From an uncultured Pseudoalteromonas sp. (lineage in GTDB: Bacteria > Pseudomonadota > Gammaproteobacteria > Enterobacterales > Alteromonadaceae): 64,000 nucleotides of DNA. Shown in pieces: positions 18,522-27,301 of this stretch. Both the position numbers and the translations under genes were made by a program. The notes under the pieces are model-generated. The model saw only the letters and a list, made by a program, of their open reading frames with translations, did not search any database and had not been told where the DNA came from. Location: assembly GCA_947493455.1 (NCBI GenBank), contig CANLRB010000020.1, positions 1-64,000 of the forward strand, read 5' to 3'. Positions within the stretch are counted from its first letter, which is position 1; each line of letters starts with the position of its first letter.

Positions 18522-19727
18522 TCATGTTGCCACAGTGATGGCGACTCGGTAGGTATCGCCGTATTGCTGTGCTTCGATTTGCCACGACATTTCCTCGACG
18601 ATACGCTTTACAAGATAATGACCGTGGCCAAGCCCTTGATAATAGGGTTTTGTTTGGTGCCCATCGATTGCATTTTCAAATACAACACAATTGCCTTTAG
18701 TTGTGATAGCCATTGTTTGGCTCTTGCTGTGATAAAACGCGTTGTTAATTAAGTTTTGACACAACAGGCTAATCAAATGTGCATTGCCATAAACACTAAA
18801 TTGGTCATCAACCTGAATATCAACGTTAAAGCTAATTTCTGGATGCACACTGTAAATTTTTAACACACATTTTTCTAAAATTGGCGTCAGTTTAGTGTTA
18901 CTAAAATTCAAATTTTCTTGCCGGGCCAAGGCTAATAAAACATCAACCGTTTGTTCTAATTCATTTGACGCGTGCGCTATTAATTCAAGCTCGTCACTCT
19001 TTAGCGGCTGTTGCTGACTCAGTTGAATTGTATTTTTAATGAGTGTCATTGGTGTTCTAAGCTCATGACTTACATCGCAAGTAAACTCACGTTCTCGCTC
19101 AAGTAGCATAGAAATTTTTTGCAGCGCCGACGCAAACGCTCGACTGAGCGTACCAATTTCATCATGTCGTTCAATAGGCAATGACGGTAGCGCATCAGCA
19201 AAGTCATGATGTTCAATTTGTTGACTAAGTCGTTGCAATGGTTTTGCACTGCGATTTGATAACAGCCACGCACAAAGCAGAGATACAAAAAGTACGATGC
19301 TTGATGCAATCAATAAAAAAGTCCAAATCATTTGGTTTAACGTTGATAGGCCTTCCAATTTAGCTGCATTAAGGGTGATGTAAAATGGCTTGCCATCAGG
19401 AGTCACAAAATCACCAATATGATAATTATCATCATCTACATAAAATTCTTTTTCGTATGGGTTTGCTAAATACCCCTGCAGAACTTGTTCAGGTAACGTC
19501 GCCTTTGAAAAATAGATTTGCATATAATCAACTCGGGGTTCCGTGATTTGATTACTAATTTCGTACTCGTTTAATATAAATTCGGCTTCTGTTGCGAGTA
19601 AATGTTTCAGCACCTCGTCTTCAGTAATTGCAGCGAACAGCCAGGTTATTGCCGTAAGCAACACGCATATAAATGCAGTTAAACTACCAAATGTTATAAA
19701 TAAACGGTGTTTAATTGTTTTAATCAT
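18522..19727 (-). CDS. Sensor histidine kinase (QseC-like layout)
   Basis: A kinase of about 401 residues. Transmembrane helices at about 10-33 and 130-152 enclose a short periplasmic domain. A HAMP-like linker (SNRSAKPLQRLSQQIEHH) follows, then HisKA (FTCDVSHELRTPMTLIKN, phosphoacceptor His) and a compact HATPase with NLINNAFYHS and GLGHGHYLV. The usual DxGxG box looks reduced, so ATP binding deserves checking. The start at 19727 overlaps the regulator stop by 8 bases, whereas an upstream in-frame ATG would overlap more. Together with 19720-20397 it forms a two-component system. Confidence 0.87.
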   Translation of the reverse strand: MIKTIKHRLFITFGSLTAFICVLLTAITWLFAAITEDEVLKHLLATEAEFILNEYEISNQITEPRVDYMQIYFSKATLPEQVLQGYLANPYEKEFYVDDDNYHIGDFVTPDGKPFYITLNAAKLEGLSTLNQMIWTFLLIASSIVLFVSLLCAWLLSNRSAKPLQRLSQQIEHHDFADALPSLPIERHDEIGTLSRAFASALQKISMLLEREREFTCDVSHELRTPMTLIKNTIQLSQQQPLKSDELELIAHASNELEQTVDVLLALARQENLNFSNTKLTPILEKCVLKIYSVHPEISFNVDIQVDDQFSVYGNAHLISLLCQNLINNAFYHSKSQTMAITTKGNCVVFENAIDGHQTKPYYQGLGHGHYLVKRIVEEMSWQIEAQQYGDTYRVAITVAT

Positions 19728-20397
19728 CGAGCTCAACCAATTTGTAGCCAATGTTGCTAATCGTCAGCACTAACGCTTTGTCAGCGACCTGTTGTGTTGC
19801 TTTACGCAGCTCATACATATGCGTTTTAAGTGAATTGCTCTCGGGCGGTTCTTCCCCCCATAGCAGTTTCAGCAATTCTGAACGACTCACAGGATATGGG
19901 TATTCATCCAACAACTTAGATAAAATCACAAAGCCCGTTTTAGTCAACTTAATGGACTCTCCATTCCACTCGGCATTAACCGCTTTTTTATCTAATCGTA
20001 ATTTACCGCGTTGTATAATTACGTCTTGATGTATCATCGGGCGCCGTTTCATAGCTTCGCACCGAAGTGCAAGTTCACGTAAATCAAACGGCTTAGTTAA
20101 GTAGTCGTCAGCCCCTTTGCCAAACCCCTTTGCTTTGTCCTCAAAAGCGTCACGTGCCGTCAACATCAAAATAGGCGTATTTGCGGTGTCTTGCCGTTTT
20201 ATTTGTTCACATACGGCTAAGCCGTCAATATCCGGTAAATTTAAATCTAAGATAATCACATCAAAGCGGTGTGCCAACGCTAACTCAACTCCTAATTTAC
20301 CGGTTGATGCGAAATCCAAATTCCATCTTTTTGCTTCAAGAAAAGTACTAATTTGCGACGCAATGGCGTGGTTATCTTCCACTAACAAAATGTTCAT
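19720..20397 (-). CDS. OmpR-family response regulator (QseB/PmrA-like)
   Basis: The 225-residue regulator has a receiver domain (LLVEDNHAIASQI; phosphoacceptor Asp in VIILDLNLPD; KPF near residue 100) and a winged helix (LTKTGFVILSKLL, LKTHMYELRKA, ISNIGYKLV). AAGG lies five bases before the ATG. It overlaps the kinase gene by 8 bp. Two near-identical TTGACCT direct repeats, one directly upstream of this divergent operon and one at 21889-21906, are the best candidates for its binding sites. They predict control of the aspartyl-protease lipoprotein and of the 21954-24492 unit. Confidence 0.9.
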   Translation of the reverse strand: MNILLVEDNHAIASQISTFLEAKRWNLDFASTGKLGVELALAHRFDVIILDLNLPDIDGLAVCEQIKRQDTANTPILMLTARDAFEDKAKGFGKGADDYLTKPFDLRELALRCEAMKRRPMIHQDVIIQRGKLRLDKKAVNAEWNGESIKLTKTGFVILSKLLDEYPYPVSRSELLKLLWGEEPPESNSLKTHMYELRKATQQVADKALVLTISNIGYKLVELDD

Positions 20398-20485
20398 AGG
20401 AGCCTTGTGAGATTTAAAACTTTAACGAGGTACAGATTAACAAATAGTAGGTCATTTTAGGGTAAAGGTATTCGACGGCGAGTTC

Positions 20486-20503
20486 TTGACCTCAAATTGA
20501 CCT
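20486..20503. promoter_or_regulatory. TTGACCT-N4-TTGACCT direct repeat (site 1)
   Basis: TTGACCT at 20486-20492 and again at 20497-20503, 11 bp apart, with TTGAAGTT following. It lies in the 150-bp gap between the divergent response regulator and lipoprotein genes. The spacing is that of OmpR/PhoB-type tandem sites, and an almost identical element occurs at 21889. Confidence 0.7.
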
Positions 20504-20547
20504 TGAAGTTCGGATAATGGCATAAATCGACAAACATAGGAAAAGCT

Positions 20548-21789
20548 ATGAAACATTTCATCTTAACTTTAATAGCCATTTTCATGTTAAGTGGCTGCTC
20601 TGTGGCAAACCTAATACGTATGAAAAATGCCAATGATGACATAAAACCTGAAATCCCCGTCTCTAATAACGCTAAGTTTGAACAAACGTTACGCGCTTTT
20701 TATATTGGCGAAAAACCGTATATAAAAGTCAATGTAAACGAAAACGAGGAGTTGCTTTTTTTAATCGACACTGGTGCCTCTTTTTCCATGTTATTCGATA
20801 CGCAAAAAGCCTCAAATCTGCAACTCGAACGCGGTTACTCGCTCGAAATTAGAGGTTGGGGCGAAGAAGAAAATACACCTGCATACCAAACTCAACTCGC
20901 TTCAATGGCCATTGGTGATGTGATCTTTAGAGACGTTAATGTTGCCTATATCCCGCTTTCAACAACGCAATATTATCTTACACCCGACGAAGCGATATTT
21001 GATGGTGTATTAGGACATGATTTATTAAAGCATCTTAATTGGCAGTTCGACAAACACGCCAACGCCATTCGCATTACAAATACGCCGTTCTCAGCGATGC
21101 CAGGCGATATAAACATACCGATTGACGTCTTTTTTTCTAAATTGATGGTCCCAATCAAAATCACATTAGACGGTCGCGAGTTTGAACAGGAATTAGCTAT
21201 AGATACAGGAAGCCGCAGTTATTTAAAGTTAAGTTCAGCTTATATCGAAAATTACGACATCAAACTGCCTGCTGCTCAGGTAAACGCTTCCGATTATGGG
21301 CTTAGCGGCGAAACTAAACACATTCGATTTCGGTTACCTGAATTACATTTAGGTGAGCTTAAATTAACTGGCGTTAAAACGAACGTCATTAAAGCCGATG
21401 ATGAAGATGATTACTGGGTGATAGGAAGCGCTTTATTAAATCAGTTTGTCACAATAATAGATTATCAAAACAACCTATTAACGATTAGACCATACAAAAA
21501 CACGTCGTTTGCATCTCGCTTTAACCTAGCAGGGCTTGATCTTCGTAAGTTACAAAATGGCATGCTACTCGTTCGCCAAGTTTTCCCTAATCTTATCGCC
21601 CATCAAAAAGGCCTGATACCGGGCGCAATTGTGACATCGATTAACGATATTGATTCGCATGATATTACAGAGCAAGATTGGATTGAAATGGTATCAAAAC
21701 CAAATACTTTTAAATTATGCTTTGATAAAAAACCATGCCAACACATTACCACTCAACACGTTGCTGGCTATTCAACTAATTTAAATTAA
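20548..21789 (+). CDS. Retropepsin-like aspartyl protease lipoprotein with PDZ domain
   Basis: The 413-residue lipoprotein (LSGC, Cys17) has two retropepsin-like halves: FLIDTGAS (D74-T-G) and LAIDTGSRS (D219-T-G). Having both DTG motifs in one chain resembles pepsin-type pseudo-symmetry, although the family is usually annotated as bacterial aspartyl protease. A PDZ-like domain closes the protein (about 325-405, GMLLVRQVFPNLIAHQKGLIPGAIVTSIN). It is probably an envelope protease or peptide-binding factor facing the periplasm. AGGAAAAGCT precedes the ATG, the putative response-regulator site 1 lies 45 bp upstream, and a strong hairpin terminator follows. Confidence 0.82.
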   Translation: MKHFILTLIAIFMLSGCSVANLIRMKNANDDIKPEIPVSNNAKFEQTLRAFYIGEKPYIKVNVNENEELLFLIDTGASFSMLFDTQKASNLQLERGYSLEIRGWGEEENTPAYQTQLASMAIGDVIFRDVNVAYIPLSTTQYYLTPDEAIFDGVLGHDLLKHLNWQFDKHANAIRITNTPFSAMPGDINIPIDVFFSKLMVPIKITLDGREFEQELAIDTGSRSYLKLSSAYIENYDIKLPAAQVNASDYGLSGETKHIRFRLPELHLGELKLTGVKTNVIKADDEDDYWVIGSALLNQFVTIIDYQNNLLTIRPYKNTSFASRFNLAGLDLRKLQNGMLLVRQVFPNLIAHQKGLIPGAIVTSINDIDSHDITEQDWIEMVSKPNTFKLCFDKKPCQHITTQHVAGYSTNLN

Positions 21790-21801
21790 AATAACTCATT
21801 C

Positions 21802-21842
21802 ACTTACGTCCCGTCTTATAAAAAGACAAGGACGTAAGTTTT
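21802..21842 (+). terminator. Rho-independent terminator
   Basis: ACTTACGTCC (21802-21811) pairs with GGACGTAAGT (21830-21839), and an inner GTCTT/AAGAC stem extends it. TTTTA follows. It ends the aspartyl-protease transcript and isolates it from the next unit. Confidence 0.75.
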
Positions 21843-21888
21843 ACCTTTATCGCCCAAATCAACTCACTCTTTATTAACTCGTAATCAC

Positions 21889-21906
21889 TTGACCTCAACT
21901 TGACCT
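21889..21906. promoter_or_regulatory. TTGACCT-N4-TTGACCT direct repeat (site 2)
   Basis: TTGACCT at 21889-21895 and 21900-21906, 11 bp apart, in the context TTGACCTCAAC-TTGACCTGAGAGTT. It matches site 1 at 20486 in all 14 core bases and the flanking GTT. It stands 48 bp upstream of the start of 21954-22664, in an otherwise plain promoter region. Confidence 0.7.
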
Positions 21907-21953
21907 GAGAGTTGATAACGTCCCTTTTCGGTCAATTTTATTATAGGTATCGC

Positions 21954-22664
21954 ATGACATTTATGTTTTCCCTTCCCCTAGATAACGAAATATCGCACTC
22001 ACACAAAGCGCATAACTTTTTTAAGATATTAACTATACTTTTTATTTTCATTGCATTGTTATATTCAAACGATTCGTACGCTCAGCAACATGGCAGCATG
22101 TCATATTGCAAAATCAATAAAATGTTGGCAATTATCGATGAACACGCAAAATCTCCGTATACAGGACTCATCGCAACCATAAAACCTGAGCACTCGGATA
22201 TTCAGCTTTCGGATATTGAACTTGCGATTACTCACAACAATCGTCCGATTCAAACATTACTTATTAACGACAATGGTACAGTTAATTTTCCGCTACTTGC
22301 CAGCGACATAGGTCGCAATGCACGCCTTGCGATTAACCAGCCCAAAGGATCCTTTGCGCTTGATTTAACCGCTGGCGTTAAACCGATAACCAAACACAAA
22401 GTGCGGTATAAAGACGTAATGGGTGTTTTAAATGATCTCGAACTTGTCGCTAGTGAATTAGTCGGTATCCCAACTTGGTTAATCCCAGATATCGATCATA
22501 TTGAATTTGAATTTAAAACACCTGCAACCATCACACTACAAGATATAGTGTTCAAAACAACAGACGAATTAACAATTCAGATTGAACGAAATAGCAACAT
22601 ACAAGCAAGTGACGCCGAATTATTTTTTAGTGTGCAGCCAACACGCGTGAATATAGTCAAATAG
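21954..22664 (+). CDS. Exported protein of unknown function
   Basis: A protein of about 236 residues with one hydrophobic N-terminal segment (KILTILFIFIALLYSNDSYA) that may be a signal peptide with a long n-region or an anchor. The rest is soluble, with beta-rich patterns (IELAITHNNRPIQTLLINDNGTVNFPLL) and no family I recognise; FLLASDIGRNARLAIN-type text suggests an immunoglobulin-like domain at best. The start is uncertain: ATG 21954 follows ATAGG, while an in-frame ATG lies 42 bp upstream. It precedes the broken serine hydrolase by 14 bp and follows site 2 of the putative response-regulator boxes. Confidence 0.6.
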   Translation: MTFMFSLPLDNEISHSHKAHNFFKILTILFIFIALLYSNDSYAQQHGSMSYCKINKMLAIIDEHAKSPYTGLIATIKPEHSDIQLSDIELAITHNNRPIQTLLINDNGTVNFPLLASDIGRNARLAINQPKGSFALDLTAGVKPITKHKVRYKDVMGVLNDLELVASELVGIPTWLIPDIDHIEFEFKTPATITLQDIVFKTTDELTIQIERNSNIQASDAELFFSVQPTRVNIVK

Positions 22665-22678
22665 AGAACTAAATCAAT

Positions 22679-24492
22679 ATGAAAAAAACACCATTAAAAA
22701 CGCTAATGAGGGTATTTATACAAGCAATCTGTTTGCTGTTATTCATTCCATATTTTCTAAGTGCAAGTGAGAGCTCTATTATAAACGCAAGCGAGGCTAA
22801 AACACTTGTAAATGAAATTAATGCAATCGCAAAAGCACACAATTTAGTTGGCTTACAACTTTCAATTAATCACAAAGATGGCGTACTGCTAGAGCAAAAC
22901 ATAGGTTTCGCCTCCATTGAAGACAGCCAAGATGTAAACTCTAACACACTGTTTAGAGCGGACCATCGCGGCCATTGCTCTTATGCAACTGGTAGAGCAA
23001 GGTAAAGTTGATTTAAAGACGCCAGTTAAACAACTCGCACCAGAAGTTGCCATCACCAACCCGTGGCAAAACGATCATCCTGTAACCCTATTGCACCTGC
23101 TAGAACACACCGCTGGTTTTGATGATATTCACTTTCAAGATTATGTTGTTGATGGCTCGCAAATGACAACCAAGGAAGCCCTTGATTTTAACCCCGATGC
23201 GAGAACGGTTCGATATCAGCCGGGCAGTTTATGTCATATAGTAATATCGGTCTATCCATTGTGGCGTATGTCATCGAAAAATTAAGTGGCGTAAGTTACG
23301 AGGGCTATATCCAACAACATATTTTTGCACCATTAAATATTGAGAGTGCAAGCTTTCGCCGTACACCTTTTGTTTCGCTGCATCTTGCTGCCGGCTATCT
23401 AGTAGCCAATAACAATAAGTCACGGGTTGATTATCATCATTTAAAAGATCGTGCCGCAGGTGCTCTTAATATAAGCGCACAAGACTTATCCAAGATTCAA
23501 CGCATGCTGCTAGGGTTCTCGAAAAACAATTCCACCAACATCCTAACTGAGAACTCCATTCAATCGATGAGTCACATCGAAACAACACTCGCAGCAACGG
23601 TGGGGTATCAACTTGGATATGGTAAATATCTAATAAGTGAACAAAGCAAAAACACGCTTTGGCTTGGTCATAGCGGCGAAATGATTAGTTATTTAGCCGA
23701 GATGTATCATTCACCTCAGCATCAAATTGGCTTTGTAGTTATGACCAACACGGGTGGCGATAGTGCAAAGCAAGGTATGCAAAAAATCAAAGAACAGCTC
23801 AAAATATTTACGTTGTAGGCAGTTACCGACAATTCACAGCACGGCTTGCCCGGTTAGCCTTTTTTGAAGTGCTGGAAACTTTTTCCTCCGTTTATATTGA
23901 GAATAATGAGCTCAAATTAAAAACACCGCATTCAAATTATACATTAACACCTGCAGGCGGCAATGTATTTACTACGCAGCTCACAAGCGGTCACAAAATC
24001 GATATTATTTTCGCGCAAGCAAACGGGGTGTGGTATTACCAAATTCCAAAGCTTTTTATTAATGCCAAAAAGACATCACCATTGCTAAAACCAATTTCGA
24101 TGGGCCTACTAATCGCATTTTTTATATCATTACCAATAATGATAGTTGCATTTGTGACTCTATTATTGCGGCGCTTTTTTAATAAACCGAATGTAAAAAT
24201 CAAAAGTTTAGTCTGGTTTTTATTATCACCGCTATTTTTAGTAGGCGTTATAATTTGCCTTGGTTCTGCGGGGCAAACAGGCATGCCACTGATGATACTC
24301 GGTCAACCAACAATTCAGTCAATCGGCGTCACTATTGGGCTATTGTTATTCTCAATGAGTGCACTCGTCGCGCTGTATTACTACTTCACAACCGACTACC
24401 CTATACTGCGAAAAGAACGAAACAAAGCTGTAAGCCATCGCCATTTAACGTACTTTATAATCAACCATGGCAGTCAAATTGAGCCGAGCTAA
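22679..24492 (+). pseudogene. Broken serine hydrolase (beta-lactamase family) with C-terminal membrane domain
   Basis: Four consecutive reading-frame segments together spell one protein: signal sequence, beta-lactamase-like domain, and a C-terminal part with several transmembrane helices (about 24090-24400). Frame changes occur near 22961, 23230 and 23812. At 22961 the text jumps from LFRA to TIAAIALMQLVEQGKV, exactly where GSxSK should stand. The frame change fits a 14-base deletion removing the catalytic Ser-x-x-Lys. At 23230 (before MSYSNIGLS) and 23812 (before VGSYRQF) single-base losses restore the next frame. The YSN motif and HSGE are still legible. Loss of the nucleophile makes this a true pseudogene even if the single-base changes were sequencing errors. 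Confidence 0.85.
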
Positions 24493-24512
24493 AATAAGAT
24501 TAAGGAAAAAAC

Positions 24513-25013
24513 ATGCAAAACAGCATAATTCGAGATGCAATGGACGCTGACTATGTTGGCATTTACCAAATTATTACTAACGCATTTAAAGATGATCCTC
24601 ACAGCAACAATCAGGAGGCAAACATCGTTGAAAATTTACGCAAGGATAATGCCTTAACAGTATCACTTGTCGCTGAAATAAATAAGGTTGTAGTGGGTCA
24701 TATCGCCTTTTCAAAAGTCACCATAAATAACACATTTGACCACTGGTATGGTCTTGCACCTGTCAGCATTGATCCACAATATCAAAATCAAGGGTTTGGC
24801 GGTCAACTCATTAAACAAGGATTAATGCGCCTAAAAAGCCTATCGGCACATGGCTGCGTTGTACTAGGAGAGCCAGGTTATTACGGCCGTTTTGGTTTTG
24901 AATCAAACCCTGAATTAATCTTACCTGGCGTGCCAAGTCATTATTTTCAAGCACTTAGTTTTAACGGCAAAATGCCAAATGGGGAAGTAAAGTATCACGA
25001 TGCTTTTGCTTAA
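24513..25013 (+). CDS. GNAT-family N-acetyltransferase
   Basis: A 166-residue cytoplasmic acetyltransferase. The acetyl-CoA-binding motif A is present as VSIDPQYQNQGFGGQLIKQGL (the Q/R-x-x-G-x-G/A site is QNQGFG), and YYGRFGFE near the C-terminus is typical of the YhbS-like subgroup. It transfers acetyl groups from acetyl-CoA to a small amine or protein; the target is unknown. AAGGA lies ahead of the ATG, 20 bp after the broken hydrolase, so it may depend on that unit's promoter. Confidence 0.85.
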   Translation: MQNSIIRDAMDADYVGIYQIITNAFKDDPHSNNQEANIVENLRKDNALTVSLVAEINKVVVGHIAFSKVTINNTFDHWYGLAPVSIDPQYQNQGFGGQLIKQGLMRLKSLSAHGCVVLGEPGYYGRFGFESNPELILPGVPSHYFQALSFNGKMPNGEVKYHDAFA

Positions 25014-25113
25014 CAACAAGCGAGCAAATAGATGGGAAAACTAAACTTCATTTTTGAGTTTGATCAACCTTTCATGCATAAAAAGTTACAAACACAAAAA
25101 AACTTTTAACGAC

Positions 25114-25122
25114 TGCTATAAT
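25114..25122 (+). promoter_or_regulatory. Extended -10 promoter for TBDR gene
   Basis: TGCTATAAT at 25114-25122 is a perfect extended -10 element (TGnTATAAT), which works without a good -35. It stands 35 bp before the TTG start at 25158 and probably drives the receptor gene and possibly the kinase genes after it. Confidence 0.5.
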
Positions 25123-25157
25123 TTTATCTATCCATTTTTTTGCCTCAAGGAAAAACC

Positions 25158-27176
25158 TTGAAACATGTCAAAGCACTGTTCAATGCGTGTGCTGTGCTAT
25201 TAAGTTGCTCGCTCTATGCCAATGATGATGTATATCGTCTACTCGACTTATCACTTGAGCAACTTGTTGAGGTAAAAATTAAAACGGCAAGTCTAACAGA
25301 ACAAACGGTGGCGACTGCCCCCGCCGCCATGACCGTATTTACCCGCGCTGAAATTGACCGTCTCGCGGTGTCTTATTTACATGAGTTACTCAGCTATGTG
25401 CCTGGCTATCAAGCATCGCGAGAACTCGACTATAGCTACCAATATTCAACCAGTGCACGCGCCAGAAAAACAGGCGCATCAAGTAGAGAAATCCTTTACT
25501 TGCTTGACGGAGTACCCGTCAATAACCCAAGAAATGGAAATTCTGGCGCAGTATTTATGTATCCAGTCACCCATATAGAGCGCGTTGAGGTAATGCGTGG
25601 GCCCGGCTCTGCACTTTATGGCTCAAATGCTATCACCGGTGTTGTTAATATTATTAGCCGTAAAACACAATCCTATGCAAGGGTCGGCTTTGGCAACCTC
25701 AATGCAGGCCAAGTCGAACTTGCTGTTCACAACCAAATCGGTGCGTGGGATCTCAGCTTATCACTTTATGGCGAAAGAGATTCTGGGGAAGACTATATGG
25801 TGCCCGACACCTTTTCAAATAATCGTGTAGCAACCCAAGACCCCATGTCGCAAAAGCAACTTAGGTTCATTGCTGAAACAAGCCATTCCGCTTTGCAATT
25901 ACACTATCGCGAAATCGATAGTGATGACTTTTATAACACCGGACGTATTAGCAATGACTACAATTACTCTTCACAAGAAAACACGCTGCTGAGTGCAAGA
26001 CACAGGTTTAATTGGTGGCATAATATTGAAAGCTCTATTACCGCAAGTTTTGTGCAAGTTCACAGTATTAATGGTAATCAAAGCACACCTAACGGAGCCT
26101 TTAAGCAAATAAGTAACCCGAGTAGCGACGCGCCACTCTATGGCTACGGGGAATTTAAAACACAGCGTATAAAACTAAACTGGCAAAACACCTATCAACT
26201 CAATACGACTGACAATATTATTTTTGGCACGGAAATCCAGCGCGAAGCACTCACGCGCGCTTTAGGTTTTACCAACTACAACCTAGCCCAACTAACCTCG
26301 CAGTCTTTCCCGATTACCTACTATGGAAAACTTGGCCCTGGGGTTGCGATTGCAGATCAAACAGGCATTAACTCCGCTGGTATATTTGGCCAATACCAAA
26401 CATCATTTAATCAACATTGGTTTGCTACTATTGGCTTGCGTTATGATCGCTATGAAATGTTCCCATCGAGAACGAGTCCGCGCTTGTCTATTGTTCACCA
26501 AACTGACAATAAACATACCTTTAAGCTACTGTATGGCGAAGCATATCGCGTACCTAACTTCTCTGAGGTTGGCTTTCGCAATACAGTCACTGTACTGAGC
26601 AACCCAAGTTTACGCCACGAAATAGCCAAAACATGGGATTTAATTTGGCTAAAAAAATGGCAACATACACAAATTCAATTTGGGCTCTTTGCCAATACGT
26701 TTGAAGACCCAATTACTGCAGCCCTATCACAAGGTCGGCGCACGTTTACAAACGGCTCGAATGAAAAAAGTAAAGGGGCCGAATTAGAACTGCAATTTCA
26801 ACCTGAAAAAGAGTGGTTCTTACGCATGACAGCAAGCCGCTTTTGGCAATTACCGCAAAGTGCCTATCGTGAATCAAGTAATACGGCCAGCCTACATGCA
26901 AACTACCAACATAATTTAGTCAACGTCAATCTAGGGGCTATTTATATCGGAGAACGAACAATGAACCTTGCCTCCGGTGACACCTTAGCAATCGACGATT
27001 ACTGGCTGCTCAATGGCAAAATAAAATACCCGCTTAACGAGCGTTGGCACCTATCACTGATGGTCAAAAATATGTTGGACAATGAATATCAAACGCCTGC
27101 GATCGGTAGCTCGTTAAGTGAAGGTATTCCAAATAGAGGCCGCGAATGGCTATTAAGTGCCGAGTATCAATTTTAA
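25158..27176 (+). CDS. TonB-dependent outer-membrane receptor
   Basis: A receptor of about 672 residues with signal peptide (to SLYAND), plug domain (about 25-160; TVATAPAAMTVFTRAEIDRL, REILYLLDGVPVNNPRNG, IERVEVMRGPGSALYGSNA) and a 22-strand beta-barrel ending in EYQF, a proper terminal aromatic. It is small and BtuB/FepA-like. Uptake needs TonB-ExbBD; the ligand is unknown. I choose TTG 25158 because AAGGA lies seven bases upstream and the signal peptide then starts with MKHVK; an in-frame TTG at 25140 lacks a site. It is followed by a YfiR-domain hybrid kinase and an HD-GYP regulator, a pairing suggesting that ligand capture is linked to c-di-GMP signalling. Confidence 0.87.
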   Translation: MKHVKALFNACAVLLSCSLYANDDVYRLLDLSLEQLVEVKIKTASLTEQTVATAPAAMTVFTRAEIDRLAVSYLHELLSYVPGYQASRELDYSYQYSTSARARKTGASSREILYLLDGVPVNNPRNGNSGAVFMYPVTHIERVEVMRGPGSALYGSNAITGVVNIISRKTQSYARVGFGNLNAGQVELAVHNQIGAWDLSLSLYGERDSGEDYMVPDTFSNNRVATQDPMSQKQLRFIAETSHSALQLHYREIDSDDFYNTGRISNDYNYSSQENTLLSARHRFNWWHNIESSITASFVQVHSINGNQSTPNGAFKQISNPSSDAPLYGYGEFKTQRIKLNWQNTYQLNTTDNIIFGTEIQREALTRALGFTNYNLAQLTSQSFPITYYGKLGPGVAIADQTGINSAGIFGQYQTSFNQHWFATIGLRYDRYEMFPSRTSPRLSIVHQTDNKHTFKLLYGEAYRVPNFSEVGFRNTVTVLSNPSLRHEIAKTWDLIWLKKWQHTQIQFGLFANTFEDPITAALSQGRRTFTNGSNEKSKGAELELQFQPEKEWFLRMTASRFWQLPQSAYRESSNTASLHANYQHNLVNVNLGAIYIGERTMNLASGDTLAIDDYWLLNGKIKYPLNERWHLSLMVKNMLDNEYQTPAIGSSLSEGIPNRGREWLLSAEYQF

Positions 27177-27248
27177 AAGCAAACTGACAACAAGAGCAAA
27201 GACAATAAGTAACACATTAACACTAAAAAATGTACGTGTGTGCCACCT

Positions 27249-27265
27249 TTTTAGCTAAGCTAAAA
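27249..27265. promoter_or_regulatory. Short palindrome upstream of hybrid kinase
   Basis: TTTTAGCT-A-AGCTAAAA is a perfect 8-bp inverted repeat around one base, 36 bp before the hybrid kinase start. It could be an operator or a weak attenuator hairpin between the receptor and kinase genes. Confidence 0.3.
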
Positions 27266-27301
27266 GTAAGTCATTTTTATATTTACATGGACTGAGTCAA
27301 T

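Noticed and set aside
22679-24492. Four small genes in a row
   Set aside because: The segments continue one protein family in order with no separate starts or ribosome-binding sites.
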